Shown in pieces: positions 17,883-26,343 of a DNA stretch of 64,000 nt. The notes under the pieces are model-generated. The model was not told the origin of the DNA and searched no databases. It saw nothing but the letters and a program-made list of their open reading frames with translations. The stretch comes from an uncultured Bacteroidota bacterium (lineage in GTDB: Bacteria; Bacteroidota; Bacteroidia; Bacteroidales; UBA932): positions 99,591-163,590 of the forward strand of contig CALGSW010000012.1 in assembly GCA_937901965.1 (NCBI GenBank), in the 5' to 3' direction. Each line of letters begins with the position of its first letter. The first letter of the stretch is position 1. The position numbers were made by a program, and so were the translations under genes.

Positions 17883-18782
17883 CTAGTCTTGTATGTAACC
17901 AAACTGTTTAAGCTTTCTCTTATCTTCTCTCCAGTCTGGATTTACCTTTACAAATATCTGCAAAAAAACCTTTTTTTCAAAAAAGGATTCCATATCCTTT
18001 CTTGCCAGTGTCCCTACCTTTTTTAATGCCGAGCCTGCCTTCCCAATTATTATCCCTTTCTGGGAATCTCTCATAACATATATCACAGCCTCAATTGAAT
18101 AGAGCTCTTTACTCTCTTTGAATGATTCAATTGTAACCTCGGTAGAGTAGGGAATCTCTTTATCATAAGTGAGAAGAATTTTCTCTCTGATAATTTCAGA
18201 TGCAAAGAAGCGGAGATTTCTGTCTGTAAACACATCCTTGTCATACCATGCAGGACTCTCCGGAATCAGTTGGATAATCCTGTTCAGCAGTGGTGATATA
18301 TTGAATTTTTCCTGAGCGGAAACAGGGAATATCTCAGCGCGGGGAACAAGTTCTCTCCATTTTTCATTGAGCATTTCCAAATCTTTTTGATTTGAAAGGT
18401 CAATCTTGTTGATTATCAGTATTACAGGAGAAGAGACCTTGTTCAGTTTCTCTATGTAATCTTCGTTCTTTGTGCTCTTTTCAACAACATCTGTTACATA
18501 AAGGATAACATCGGCATCACCAATAGCAGTCTCAACAAAGTTCATCATGCTCTCCTGAAGCTTGTAGCTTGGTCTGAGAATACCGGGCGTGTCAGAGAAA
18601 ACGAGCTGATAATCCTCTCCGTTAACAATGCCCATAATCCTGTGTCTTGTGGTTTGAGCCTTTGCTGTTACAATTGAAAGCTTTTCTCCTACAAGAGCAT
18701 TCATAAGGGTAGATTTGCCAACATTAGGGTTTCCGATAATGTTGACAAATCCCGATTTATGATTTTTAGGTGTGTTATTCAT
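17883..18782 (-). CDS. era: GTPase Era
   Basis: Ras-like GTPase with a KH domain that binds the 3' end of 16S rRNA during small-subunit maturation. G1 GNPNVGKST (17-25), G3 DTPG, G4 NKID, then the KH motif IIIGKAGSALKKVG near residue 250. I take the ATG at 18780-18782 (299 residues); the longer frame with start at 18806 would add eight residues that overlap the rluB coding sequence and match nothing in the family. The ATG overlaps the rluB stop by 8 bp, indicating translational coupling. Confidence 0.96.
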   Translation of the reverse strand: MNNTPKNHKSGFVNIIGNPNVGKSTLMNALVGEKLSIVTAKAQTTRHRIMGIVNGEDYQLVFSDTPGILRPSYKLQESMMNFVETAIGDADVILYVTDVVEKSTKNEDYIEKLNKVSSPVILIINKIDLSNQKDLEMLNEKWRELVPRAEIFPVSAQEKFNISPLLNRIIQLIPESPAWYDKDVFTDRNLRFFASEIIREKILLTYDKEIPYSTEVTIESFKESKELYSIEAVIYVMRDSQKGIIIGKAGSALKKVGTLARKDMESFFEKKVFLQIFVKVNPDWREDKRKLKQFGYIQD

Positions 18783-19998
18783 AAGAACCCATTTTGAGCA
18801 TAGCAACTTCGTTTTCTGTCAGAAAACGCCATTGTCCTCTTCTCAAACTCTTTTTTGTAAGTCCGGCAAAGTAAACTCTGTCAAGTCTTTTTACTTTATA
18901 ACCGAGATGTTCAAAAATTCTTCTTACTACTCTGTTTCTTCCGGAGTGAATCTCAAGCCCTACCTGGCTATTGTCTTCATCAACATATGAAAGAGAATCG
19001 GCATGAATCTCTCCATCCTCCAGAACAACACCCTCCAGTATTTGGTCAAAGTGTGGTTTAGAGAGGTTTTTATCCAGGACTACATGATAAATTTTCTTTC
19101 TGTTGTTTGATGGGTGCGTAAGAGAGTCGGCAAGTTCACCGTCATTTGTGAGCAGAAGTACTCCTGTGGTCTGTTTGTCAAGCCTACCCACAGGATAAAC
19201 CCTTTGCGGGCATTTCCCGGCAATAAGCTCCATTACAGTCTTCTCAGCGTTTGGATCTGAAAGAGTAGTAACAAAGTCTTTAGGTTTATTCATCAAAATG
19301 TATACTTTTTCTTCACCTTTTAGCCTCTCTCCGTTGAATCTGATGTCGTCTGACGGGTTAACTCTTACCCCTAGCTGAGTAATTATTTCACCGTTAACAG
19401 TTACAAGACCTGCTGTAATATACTCATCTGCCTCCCTGCGTGAGCAGATACCTGAGTTTGCGATATATTTATTCAATCTTACCAGTCCGTCATCTCTTTT
19501 CTTGGCAGTGGCTCTCTTCTTAATGACTCTGGTGGGTTTATCAAATGATGGCCTCCTGCCAGCGGATCTTCCATATGATGGTCTCTCATCTGAGGAGCTT
19601 CTGTCATAAGATGGCTTTCTTGATGTTGATCTTCCATATGATGGCCTTTCATCTGATGATGAGCGTCTGTATGATGGTCTCTCGTCTGATGATGAACGTC
19701 TGTATGATGGCCTCTCTTCTGATGCGTTCCTGTCGTAAGTTGGCTTTCTTGAAATAGTTCTTCCTGATGATGGTCTCTCATCAGAGGTGGGTTTGCTGAA
19801 AGAAGGTCTGCCGGCAGATGGTCTGCCCGATGAAGGTCTTCCTGATGATGGTCTCCCTGACGACGGCCTTCCTGATGTTGGTCTTCCTGATGATGGTCTG
19901 TCAGAATTTCTGTAAGGTCTGGCATCACTGCGACCTCTTGATGGTTGTTCCTCTGACCTCCCGGCCTCGGAACCCTTTTTTAATTCAAATTTTCTCAT
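18775..19998 (-). CDS. RluB/RsuA-family pseudouridine synthase with Ser/Arg/Pro repeat tail
   Basis: Converts uridine to pseudouridine in rRNA. The C-terminal 235 residues hold an S4 RNA-binding domain (LNKYIANSGICSRREADEYI) and the catalytic motif GRLDKQTTGVLLL with the active Asp. The first 165 residues are low complexity: tandem SGRPS units followed by 11-12-residue units of type SDERPSYRRSS. Basic, disordered N-terminal tails are usual for this enzyme in Bacteroidota and may bind RNA. The ATG at 19998 is preferred over an in-frame Met at 20019, which lies inside the -7 element at 20017-20024. First gene of the rluB-era-parC-aroK run. Confidence 0.9.
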   Translation of the reverse strand: MRKFELKKGSEAGRSEEQPSRGRSDARPYRNSDRPSSGRPTSGRPSSGRPSSGRPSSGRPSAGRPSFSKPTSDERPSSGRTISRKPTYDRNASEERPSYRRSSSDERPSYRRSSSDERPSYGRSTSRKPSYDRSSSDERPSYGRSAGRRPSFDKPTRVIKKRATAKKRDDGLVRLNKYIANSGICSRREADEYITAGLVTVNGEIITQLGVRVNPSDDIRFNGERLKGEEKVYILMNKPKDFVTTLSDPNAEKTVMELIAGKCPQRVYPVGRLDKQTTGVLLLTNDGELADSLTHPSNNRKKIYHVVLDKNLSKPHFDQILEGVVLEDGEIHADSLSYVDEDNSQVGLEIHSGRNRVVRRIFEHLGYKVKRLDRVYFAGLTKKSLRRGQWRFLTENEVAMLKMGSYE

Positions 19999-20016
19999 TG
20001 ATATAGAATTCGGGTG

Positions 20017-20024
20017 CAAATGTA
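20017..20024 (-). promoter_or_regulatory. -7 promoter element for the rluB-era run
   Basis: Minus strand reads TACATTTG, an exact TAnnTTTG match, 19 bp before the chosen ATG at 19998. It rules out the longer start at 20019. Confidence 0.5.
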
Positions 20025-20081
20025 TGTTATTAAGATAGATTTTCCTACTTTTACAATCTTATTAAGCAACTTCCTGGTATT

Positions 20082-21359
20082 ATGAATGGCCTTAAGGCGC
20101 TGCTTACGCGCAGATTTGGAATAAACCCTCTTATGAGGGAGAATCTTATAGTCTCTTTACGTTCAATTAAGAGTACGCGCCTGCGTTCATCTCTGACTAT
20201 TCTGATTATTGCCATTGGGATAACTTCGCTGGTGGGCATTCTTACAGCCACTGATTCTCTAAAGGCACTTATGACAGAAAATTTTGGGAAAATGGGTGCA
20301 AACTCTTTTTCTGTGAGGTCAACTTTTTCTGATACTGAGACAGCGGGCAGGAGACCCAGGGTAATGAACAGAAGAAATATCTCATATGCTCAGGCACGAA
20401 GTTTTGCAGAGAATTACAAGGTTCCGTCAATCATTTCCATATCTGCCACCGCGATAGGAAATGCAACCATCAAATATTCATCAAATAAGACTAATCCAAA
20501 TATCCGCGTAACAGCAACAGATGAAAATAATCTCTCGTTTACAGGGGCATCTATTGCAAAGGGAAGGAACTTCAGCAAACAGGATATTGAATCAGCAACA
20601 TTTACATGCCTTATTGGCTCTGGTGTTGAACGTTCTCTTTTTAAGGGAGTAGATGCTGTTGGGAAAATTATCAGTGTTGGAGCAGCAAGGTATGAGGTTA
20701 TTGGCACAATCGCCAGTCAGGGAAGTACTTTTGGAGGAGGGCCCGACAATCAGGTATGGATTCCTATTTCAAATGCCAGAGGTGTGTTTCTCACAGACAA
20801 CTCTTTTTATGTTATTAACGTAATACCTAAAGATGGAGTTGATCAGGAGAAGGCTCTTGAGACAGCTGAACAATTATTCAGATCTATAAGAAGACTGAGT
20901 CCCATGGATGCATCGGACTTCCGAGTTACCAAATCAGATGCTTTTCTGGAAGATATTATGAAGATAATGGGGTATGTGACTGCAGCTGCATTTATAATAG
21001 GTATCATTACGCTTCTGGGAGCTGCAGTGGGTCTTATGAATATAATGCTTGTATCTGTTAAAGAGAGGACAAGAGAGATAGGTACAAGAAAAGCTATAGG
21101 TGCAAATTCAAAGACAATCAAACAGCAGTTTCTTTTTGAATCAATTGTTATAGGTCAGATAGGTGGTTTAATGGGAATTCTCCTGGGTATTATTATAGGG
21201 AATCTTACAGCTCTGATAATGAAGAGTCCGTTTGTAATGCCTTGGTTATGGATGTTTATGGGTGTTGTTGTATGTCTTATAGTCAGTATCTTATCCGGAT
21301 ATATCCCTGCCGTTAGAGCCTCTAAGCTTGATCCAATAGAGGCGCTAAGATATGAGTAG
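20082..21359 (+). CDS. MacB/FtsX-type ABC transporter permease
   Basis: Inner-membrane permease of the MacB type, 425 residues. It has an N-terminal helix around residues 37-57 (LRSSLTILIIAIGITSLVG), a large periplasmic domain to about residue 300 typical of MacB_PCD, and three C-terminal helices in the FtsX domain with REIGTRKAIGAN in the coupling loop and GYIPAVRASKLDPIEALRYE at the end. No ATP-binding subunit lies next to it, so the partner is elsewhere. TACTTTTA at 20046-20053 is a one-mismatch promoter candidate. Substrate unknown; MacB relatives export peptides, lipoproteins or drugs. Confidence 0.88.
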   Translation: MNGLKALLTRRFGINPLMRENLIVSLRSIKSTRLRSSLTILIIAIGITSLVGILTATDSLKALMTENFGKMGANSFSVRSTFSDTETAGRRPRVMNRRNISYAQARSFAENYKVPSIISISATAIGNATIKYSSNKTNPNIRVTATDENNLSFTGASIAKGRNFSKQDIESATFTCLIGSGVERSLFKGVDAVGKIISVGAARYEVIGTIASQGSTFGGGPDNQVWIPISNARGVFLTDNSFYVINVIPKDGVDQEKALETAEQLFRSIRRLSPMDASDFRVTKSDAFLEDIMKIMGYVTAAAFIIGIITLLGAAVGLMNIMLVSVKERTREIGTRKAIGANSKTIKQQFLFESIVIGQIGGLMGILLGIIIGNLTALIMKSPFVMPWLWMFMGVVVCLIVSILSGYIPAVRASKLDPIEALRYE

Positions 21360-21377
21360 TTAATCTCTCTGAAAATA

Positions 21378-22145
21378 CTACTTAAGCCTGAAATTATAAG
21401 TAATTGTTCCCTCCTGAACAGCCGGAGCAGATGAGCTGAGATTGAATTTTGCTTTTAAAGCTGCACGTTTTGAAGCTTCCCACAGTGTTTTGTTTTGAAC
21501 AGTGGTTCCGGGAGCACCCGGAGTCGCGTCAATAACGCTTCCGTACTGATCTACCTTGATTTTTACAACAACCTTTCCTGAAGTATTTACAGAATAATCC
21601 GGTTCAGGGAGATTGCCCATCAGGCTTCTTCCTGCAAGCCTTGCCGAAGGCTCTCCCTCCACAGCACCCACCTGTGTATTCCCCTCAGCATGTCCTGCCG
21701 AGAGACTCTCAGATATCTGTCTGGCAACCTGGGGATCTGTTGTATTTTGATTTTTTGCACTTGGAAAGAGTGCCCGGTTGTCAATTTTAGGTCTTGGAGG
21801 CTCATAATGTTCAACATCTCCCTTATCTCCAGATGTTGACTCTGCACCTGTATTTGCCCTGCTACCCTGCATGGCGGACTCTGACCTCTGAACCAGTCTT
21901 ACCTCATCTTCAGGTTTGGGATTTTCAACTCGGGGCTCATGTCCGCTCTTTACCTGTATAGGTTTTGGAGGTTCCATCTCAAAGTCAATTTCAATACCGG
22001 TTTCGGCAGGAGGTGGGTATACAACTTTAAATCCAGATGAAAAAAGCATTGTCATTGCCAGAATATGCACACCTACAGTTAGTCCGGCTCCGATTATCTT
22101 GGCCCGGGCCTCCTGAGGGGTGTCATGTTTAGGCACTTTTGACAT
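21378..22145 (-). CDS. TonB-family energy transducer
   Basis: Periplasm-spanning protein that passes proton-motive energy from ExbB/ExbD to outer-membrane receptors. The 255 residues comprise an N-terminal membrane anchor (about 19-38), a Pro/Glu-rich segment beginning PPPAETGIEIDFEMEPPKP, a Ser/Gly-rich linker, and a C-terminal TonB-like domain with GKVVVKIKVDQYGSVIDA and ending TYNFRLK. It closes the exbB-exbD-tonB set, 32 bp after exbD. It faces the convergent permease gene across 18 bp. It could equally serve a TolA-like role. Confidence 0.88.
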   Translation of the reverse strand: MSKVPKHDTPQEARAKIIGAGLTVGVHILAMTMLFSSGFKVVYPPPAETGIEIDFEMEPPKPIQVKSGHEPRVENPKPEDEVRLVQRSESAMQGSRANTGAESTSGDKGDVEHYEPPRPKIDNRALFPSAKNQNTTDPQVARQISESLSAGHAEGNTQVGAVEGEPSARLAGRSLMGNLPEPDYSVNTSGKVVVKIKVDQYGSVIDATPGAPGTTVQNKTLWEASKRAALKAKFNLSSSAPAVQEGTITYNFRLK

Positions 22146-22177
22146 GTTTATTGATTTAATATAATATATTAAGATTA

Positions 22178-22591
22178 TTACTCAGCAGCTGTTGCAAGAA
22201 TTATTCTGTACTGGTTCCTTTTTGCAATATTCATCACATTAACAACCTGTTCCATTGGTACGCTTTTGTCTACATGCAATGATATTGTAGGCTCCTCTTT
22301 GTCCATAAGCTCTTGTTGAATAAGACCCTCAATTTCATTAAAAGCTACTGGAGTATTCTTGCCGTTAATGTGGAATGAGAATGTATTTGAGGGTTGGTAG
22401 TGTTTTATGGAGATGCTCACCATTGGTTTTGCCGCAACCTGATTTGTACTTTTTGGCAGAAGTAACTTAAGTGCGTTTGGGTTTACCAAAGTAGATGTAA
22501 CAAGGAAGAAGACCAGTAAAAGAAATACTATGTCTGTCATTGATGACATACTGAATGACGGATCTACTTTTGAACGACGTTTAATTGCCAT
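22178..22591 (-). CDS. exbD: ExbD/TolR-family protein
   Basis: Single-helix partner of ExbB in the proton-driven motor. The 137 residues begin with a basic stretch, then SMTDIVFLLLVFFLVTSTL (about 17-35) with the conserved Asp in the membrane helix, and a periplasmic domain that ends in a beta strand YRIILATAAE. Only one ExbD gene is present, whereas many Bacteroidota loci carry two. It lies 8 bp after exbB. Confidence 0.92.
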   Translation of the reverse strand: MAIKRRSKVDPSFSMSSMTDIVFLLLVFFLVTSTLVNPNALKLLLPKSTNQVAAKPMVSISIKHYQPSNTFSFHINGKNTPVAFNEIEGLIQQELMDKEEPTISLHVDKSVPMEQVVNVMNIAKRNQYRIILATAAE

Positions 22592-22599
22592 TGTATAAT

Positions 22600-23307
22600 T
22601 TATTTACCTGCAGGTTCATGCAGAAGATCCATGAATTCAATTGTATTACTCTCCATTTTGTATACAATGTTGTCAATTCTGGCAACCAGATAGTTGTATC
22701 CAAAATATGCAGTGATACCCACTATAAGACCTGCTACAGTTGTAACCATTGCAGTATAAATACCTCCTGAAAGCAGGGTTATATCAACATTGCTTCCTGC
22801 CTGAGACATATTATAAAACGCCTGAATCATACCTATTACAGTACCAAGAAATCCAATCATAGGTGCACCTCCGGCAATTGTGGCAAGCATGGGAAGTCCC
22901 TTTTCAAGCCTTGAGACCTCTACATTACCCATGTTTTCAACAGCGGTCTGGATATCACTCAATGGTCTCCCGATTCTTTCAATACCTTTCTCAATAAGTC
23001 TTGCGATAGGAGTCTCCTGAGTCTGGCAAAGATTGATTGCAGCCTTAATTTTGCCTTCATGAATATAGTCGTGAATGTTTCTCATGAAATTTTCATCAAT
23101 CTGAGAGGCTTTTCTTATTGCCCACCATCTCTCCCCAAATATATAAATGGTAAGGATGGACAGGAGCAGAAGTGGTATCATAATCCATCCGCCCTTTAGA
23201 GCCATTTCAATAAGTGAAAAGGATATCTCCTCTTTAACAGGAATAACTGCCTGAACTGCAGCCTCTGCGGCATCCTGTGCCATTGCTGCTAAAATTGTGA
23301 AGGTCAT
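22600..23307 (-). CDS. exbB: MotA/TolQ/ExbB proton channel protein
   Basis: Three-helix proton channel subunit of 235 residues. Helix 1 around 33-52 (GGWIMIPLLLLSILTIYIFG), a cytoplasmic loop with GLPMLATIAGGAPMIGFLGT leading into helix 2, and helix 3 with GGIYTAMVTTVAGLIVGI. An N-terminal stretch of about 30 residues with an Ala-rich start resembles a signal or extra helix. First gene of the set; an exact -7 element lies 30 bp upstream. Confidence 0.93.
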   Translation of the reverse strand: MTFTILAAMAQDAAEAAVQAVIPVKEEISFSLIEMALKGGWIMIPLLLLSILTIYIFGERWWAIRKASQIDENFMRNIHDYIHEGKIKAAINLCQTQETPIARLIEKGIERIGRPLSDIQTAVENMGNVEVSRLEKGLPMLATIAGGAPMIGFLGTVIGMIQAFYNMSQAGSNVDITLLSGGIYTAMVTTVAGLIVGITAYFGYNYLVARIDNIVYKMESNTIEFMDLLHEPAGK

Positions 23308-23336
23308 AATTAATTCTTGGTTTTATCTGTAGTACG

Positions 23337-23344
23337 CAAAAATA
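23337..23344 (-). promoter_or_regulatory. -7 promoter element for exbB-exbD-tonB
   Basis: Minus strand TATTTTTG, exact match to TAnnTTTG, 30 bp before the exbB ATG. Confidence 0.5.
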
Positions 23345-23405
23345 CAACAATTGGGCCATTAATTTAACAGCTCAATTATTAAAATTTTATTAAAATACTA
23401 TTTTG

Positions 23406-24419
23406 TTATCTGTGTTCTTCGTAATTTTTATACTTTGCAAATCTTCCTGAACTCTTTGGGTGTAAATTATCCGGTCTTGGCCATGGCCACCCTCCGAATT
23501 CAGTCTTGCGGTAATCTTCAAAAGCCTTGAAAATTTCCTCCTTTGTATTCATTACAAATGGTCCGTATTGAATTACTGGCTCATGAACTGGCATTCCCTG
23601 AAGAAGTACAATAAGATTTTCTTCAGTGATACCCATTATTTCAATCTCTTTATCGGGAGTTACATCCAGTCCGTAACCAGCATTGACTATGATGCCGTTA
23701 ACAGTTATGGAGCCGCCTCTGTAAAAATAGAGCGATCTGACAGACCCGGCTTTCGCAGGTGGAATTGTTAAAGTTGCCTTGCCTTTTAATTTTATGGTGA
23801 GAATCATTACATCATTCTCAGGGAATGCTGCCCATGAGTCCGGGGCAGGATCAAGGGCCTTCTTACCGCCGAACTCTCCCGCTATAATATCAATCTCCGC
23901 AATGTTATTATCTCCTTTGGAAATTGAGACTTTTGGGATATCCTCAGACCAAAGCATTTTAAAGTGCGGATCTGCAAATTTTCTGGACTTTGGCAGGTTT
24001 AACCACACCTGAAAAAGTTCTGCATGGTTATCACCATTTTCGTTAAGTAATGGGAACATTTCAGAATGCTGAAGGCCAGAGCCTGCTGTCATCCATTGAA
24101 CATCACCCTCTCCGTAGCGACCAGCTTGCCCATGTGAATCAGAGTGGTCAACAAACCCCTTCTTAACAATAGTAATTGTCTCAAAACCTCTGTGAGGATG
24201 TACCGGGAACCCCGGAACCTTATCTCCGTGATACATCCGCCATCCGTCTTTTGGTTCAAAATCACTGCCGATGTTTCTGCCTTCAAGTGAGGCAACAGGC
24301 TCCATTCTTTCATTTCCGGCCGGGTATAAATCTAAATGATGGGCACAAAAAATAAATGGATTCCTAACCGGCCACTGGGGGCCGAGTGGAGTTTCTTTTA
24401 ATATTATTGACTTATTCAT
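23406..24419 (-). CDS. Pirin family protein
   Basis: Bicupin iron protein of 337 residues. The N-terminal cupin has HPHRGFETIT and the second metal motif GSGLQHSEMF, matching the pirin His/His/His/Glu site; the C-terminal cupin is recognisable by GYGLDVTPDKEI. Some bacterial pirins act as quercetin dioxygenases or modulate enzymes; the role here is unknown. Its start overlaps the end of the GT51 gene by 8 bp, so it is the last gene of a seven-gene minus-strand run. Confidence 0.9.
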   Translation of the reverse strand: MNKSIILKETPLGPQWPVRNPFIFCAHHLDLYPAGNERMEPVASLEGRNIGSDFEPKDGWRMYHGDKVPGFPVHPHRGFETITIVKKGFVDHSDSHGQAGRYGEGDVQWMTAGSGLQHSEMFPLLNENGDNHAELFQVWLNLPKSRKFADPHFKMLWSEDIPKVSISKGDNNIAEIDIIAGEFGGKKALDPAPDSWAAFPENDVMILTIKLKGKATLTIPPAKAGSVRSLYFYRGGSITVNGIIVNAGYGLDVTPDKEIEIMGITEENLIVLLQGMPVHEPVIQYGPFVMNTKEEIFKAFEDYRKTEFGGWPWPRPDNLHPKSSGRFAKYKNYEEHR

Positions 24420-26343
24420 TTTGATTTGGTTGGTATACCAAATCTACCAAATTTCTTGCAGAATCTGACAATTTTACCTCGGCTTTTACCTCATTTCTCT
24501 CACCCTCACTAATAACCTCTTTTATCCATAATCTCTCTGCCATTAGGTTATAATAAAAGATCATCTCCTCTTTTAATGAGTAATCCGGATTAAAATTCCT
24601 GGCAGCTCTTTTAGGTGAAGGTACTATGCTTGCAAGAAAAATTGATTCATTGATATTTAGCTGAGATGGCTCCTTATCAAACCAAAATCTTGAAGCCTCC
24701 TTTATCCCATAAATACCAGGCCCCCATTCAATAATATTCAGATAGACCTCAAACATTCTCTCTTTGGGGACTAGCCTTTGATTTTCAATAAGCCAGACCA
24801 TAATCATCTCTTCAAATTTTCTTGCAAGGGTTTTGTGCCTGCTTAGATAAACATTCTTTACGAGCTGCATTGAAATGGAACTTCCACCTCTGGCAAAACG
24901 CCCCTTCTTAATATTGTCTATCATTGCCCCTCTTATCCCCTCAGGCACAAATCCGTTATGATACAAAAAGCCTCCATCTTCAGACTGAAGAACAGCCATC
25001 TGTAAAAATGGGGAGATATTATTAAGCGGGGTAAATGAATAATTTTCTCTCCCAACAACAAAACTTCTTACAGGTATACCTTTTTCATAAACTGTATGGG
25101 TAAAATCACTATTCATCTGGCGTAAGTCTGCTCTTCCCATATTTGTGATTCTGAAATTATTCCCTTTCAGAGACGATTCCAGTTTAAGACTGTCAATTTC
25201 AGACATGTCAAGGTGAAAAAGGAAGTGGTAGTTTAAAGATCCCCGGGTCCTTATCCCCTCCAGTCCCAAAAAAAGGCCGGATGGGAGTGATGAGAACAGA
25301 TCCTGTGCCTCTTTAAACTCCTTGTTCAATGAAGCTGCAAAAATCCACTCCTTTTGTTTTTCAACCTTTATCCACGGAGAAATTTCAGTCTTGTTAATTT
25401 TGATTACGGATGATGAATCAAGTTCAACATAATTTTTTCCAATATTGATACAATAATTTGCTCTCCCTCTCTCTAGTAAAACAACCTCGGGTGAAATACC
25501 TGTATGAAAAAGAGAGACAGATGATGCCTCTGCAATTCCTGAAAATATTATCTTTTCATGACTCAGTTCGCTTGCTCTGATCTCCAGGGATAGTGTGTCA
25601 AACATAAGTTTTGCACTCCATCTGTAATCAAGAAACGGCACTCTGAACATTGAACTGTCTTTAGGGACAAAAATGGCCGATACACTTCTCTTTTTGTCAC
25701 TTAGGGAGCCCTCTGCATACAATCTCTCTTTGGAGCCATTTTCGTCAGTAACTATGATTGATTTGTATTTGTCGTTCTTTACAGCAGACTCTTCAAGTGT
25801 AATCTTCAGGTTGTAATCACCATTGGAATAAGAGAGGAAAACATTTGACAGATTTGCCTTTGATGGCATAAGATTAATAAATAGCTTAAAAAGGGATGAT
25901 GCCAGGGCAGAGTAGTCTCTCTCTTGTGTTTGTTCAATTTTATTTTTCTGATCTTCAGATGATTTAGAACGAATGGTGTACAAAAAATCAAAATTGGAGG
26001 TACTGTCACGTTTTACAAATGAGAGGCCGGCATCCTCCAGATCCAGGTAGGTCAAGTCAGGTCTAAGGATTAAAATTTTAATTGGATTTAGTCTGGCAAC
26101 TGCTCTTTTTACCTTAACCAAGGTATCATGCCCTACAGGTGTGACATACAAATCAGCAATCTCAATTCCTGCCAGACCGGACATTCTCATTTTTGAATAT
26201 CCAATATCCATTTTGAAACTTTTTTCAAGTTTGATAATCCTGCTGTTTACCGCAGTACGTATAATAAAACCCCTGAAAAGTAATGCTAATAACAGGATTA
26301 GAATCAGACCCTTAATTAATATGTATATTTTATTTTTTTTCAT
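24412..26343 (-). CDS. GT51 peptidoglycan transglycosylase with large N-terminal domain
   Basis: Polymerises lipid II into glycan strands. The GT51 domain occupies about 440-590 with motif 1 SEDGGFLYHNG (catalytic Glu455), motif 2 RGGSSISMQLVKN, motif 3 RKFEEMIMVWLIE and motif 4 YLNIIEWGPGIYGI. No transpeptidase domain follows, so it is monofunctional. Ahead of it are an N-terminal anchor (9-27) and about 400 residues without known motif. Residues 30-130 (MDIGYSKMRMSGLAGIEIAD and following strands) look like the start of an AsmA/TamB-like beta-rich domain; that is inference. It overlaps chrA by 4 bp and pirin by 8 bp. Confidence 0.85.
   Translation of the reverse strand: MKKNKIYILIKGLILILLLALLFRGFIIRTAVNSRIIKLEKSFKMDIGYSKMRMSGLAGIEIADLYVTPVGHDTLVKVKRAVARLNPIKILILRPDLTYLDLEDAGLSFVKRDSTSNFDFLYTIRSKSSEDQKNKIEQTQERDYSALASSLFKLFINLMPSKANLSNVFLSYSNGDYNLKITLEESAVKNDKYKSIIVTDENGSKERLYAEGSLSDKKRSVSAIFVPKDSSMFRVPFLDYRWSAKLMFDTLSLEIRASELSHEKIIFSGIAEASSVSLFHTGISPEVVLLERGRANYCINIGKNYVELDSSSVIKINKTEISPWIKVEKQKEWIFAASLNKEFKEAQDLFSSLPSGLFLGLEGIRTRGSLNYHFLFHLDMSEIDSLKLESSLKGNNFRITNMGRADLRQMNSDFTHTVYEKGIPVRSFVVGRENYSFTPLNNISPFLQMAVLQSEDGGFLYHNGFVPEGIRGAMIDNIKKGRFARGGSSISMQLVKNVYLSRHKTLARKFEEMIMVWLIENQRLVPKERMFEVYLNIIEWGPGIYGIKEASRFWFDKEPSQLNINESIFLASIVPSPKRAARNFNPDYSLKEEMIFYYNLMAERLWIKEVISEGERNEVKAEVKLSDSARNLVDLVYQPNQNE

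Noticed and set aside
19479..19928. His/Gln/Asp-rich frame and Met-rich opposite frames at the rluB start
   Set aside because: They are shifted readings of the Ser/Arg/Pro repeat tract.
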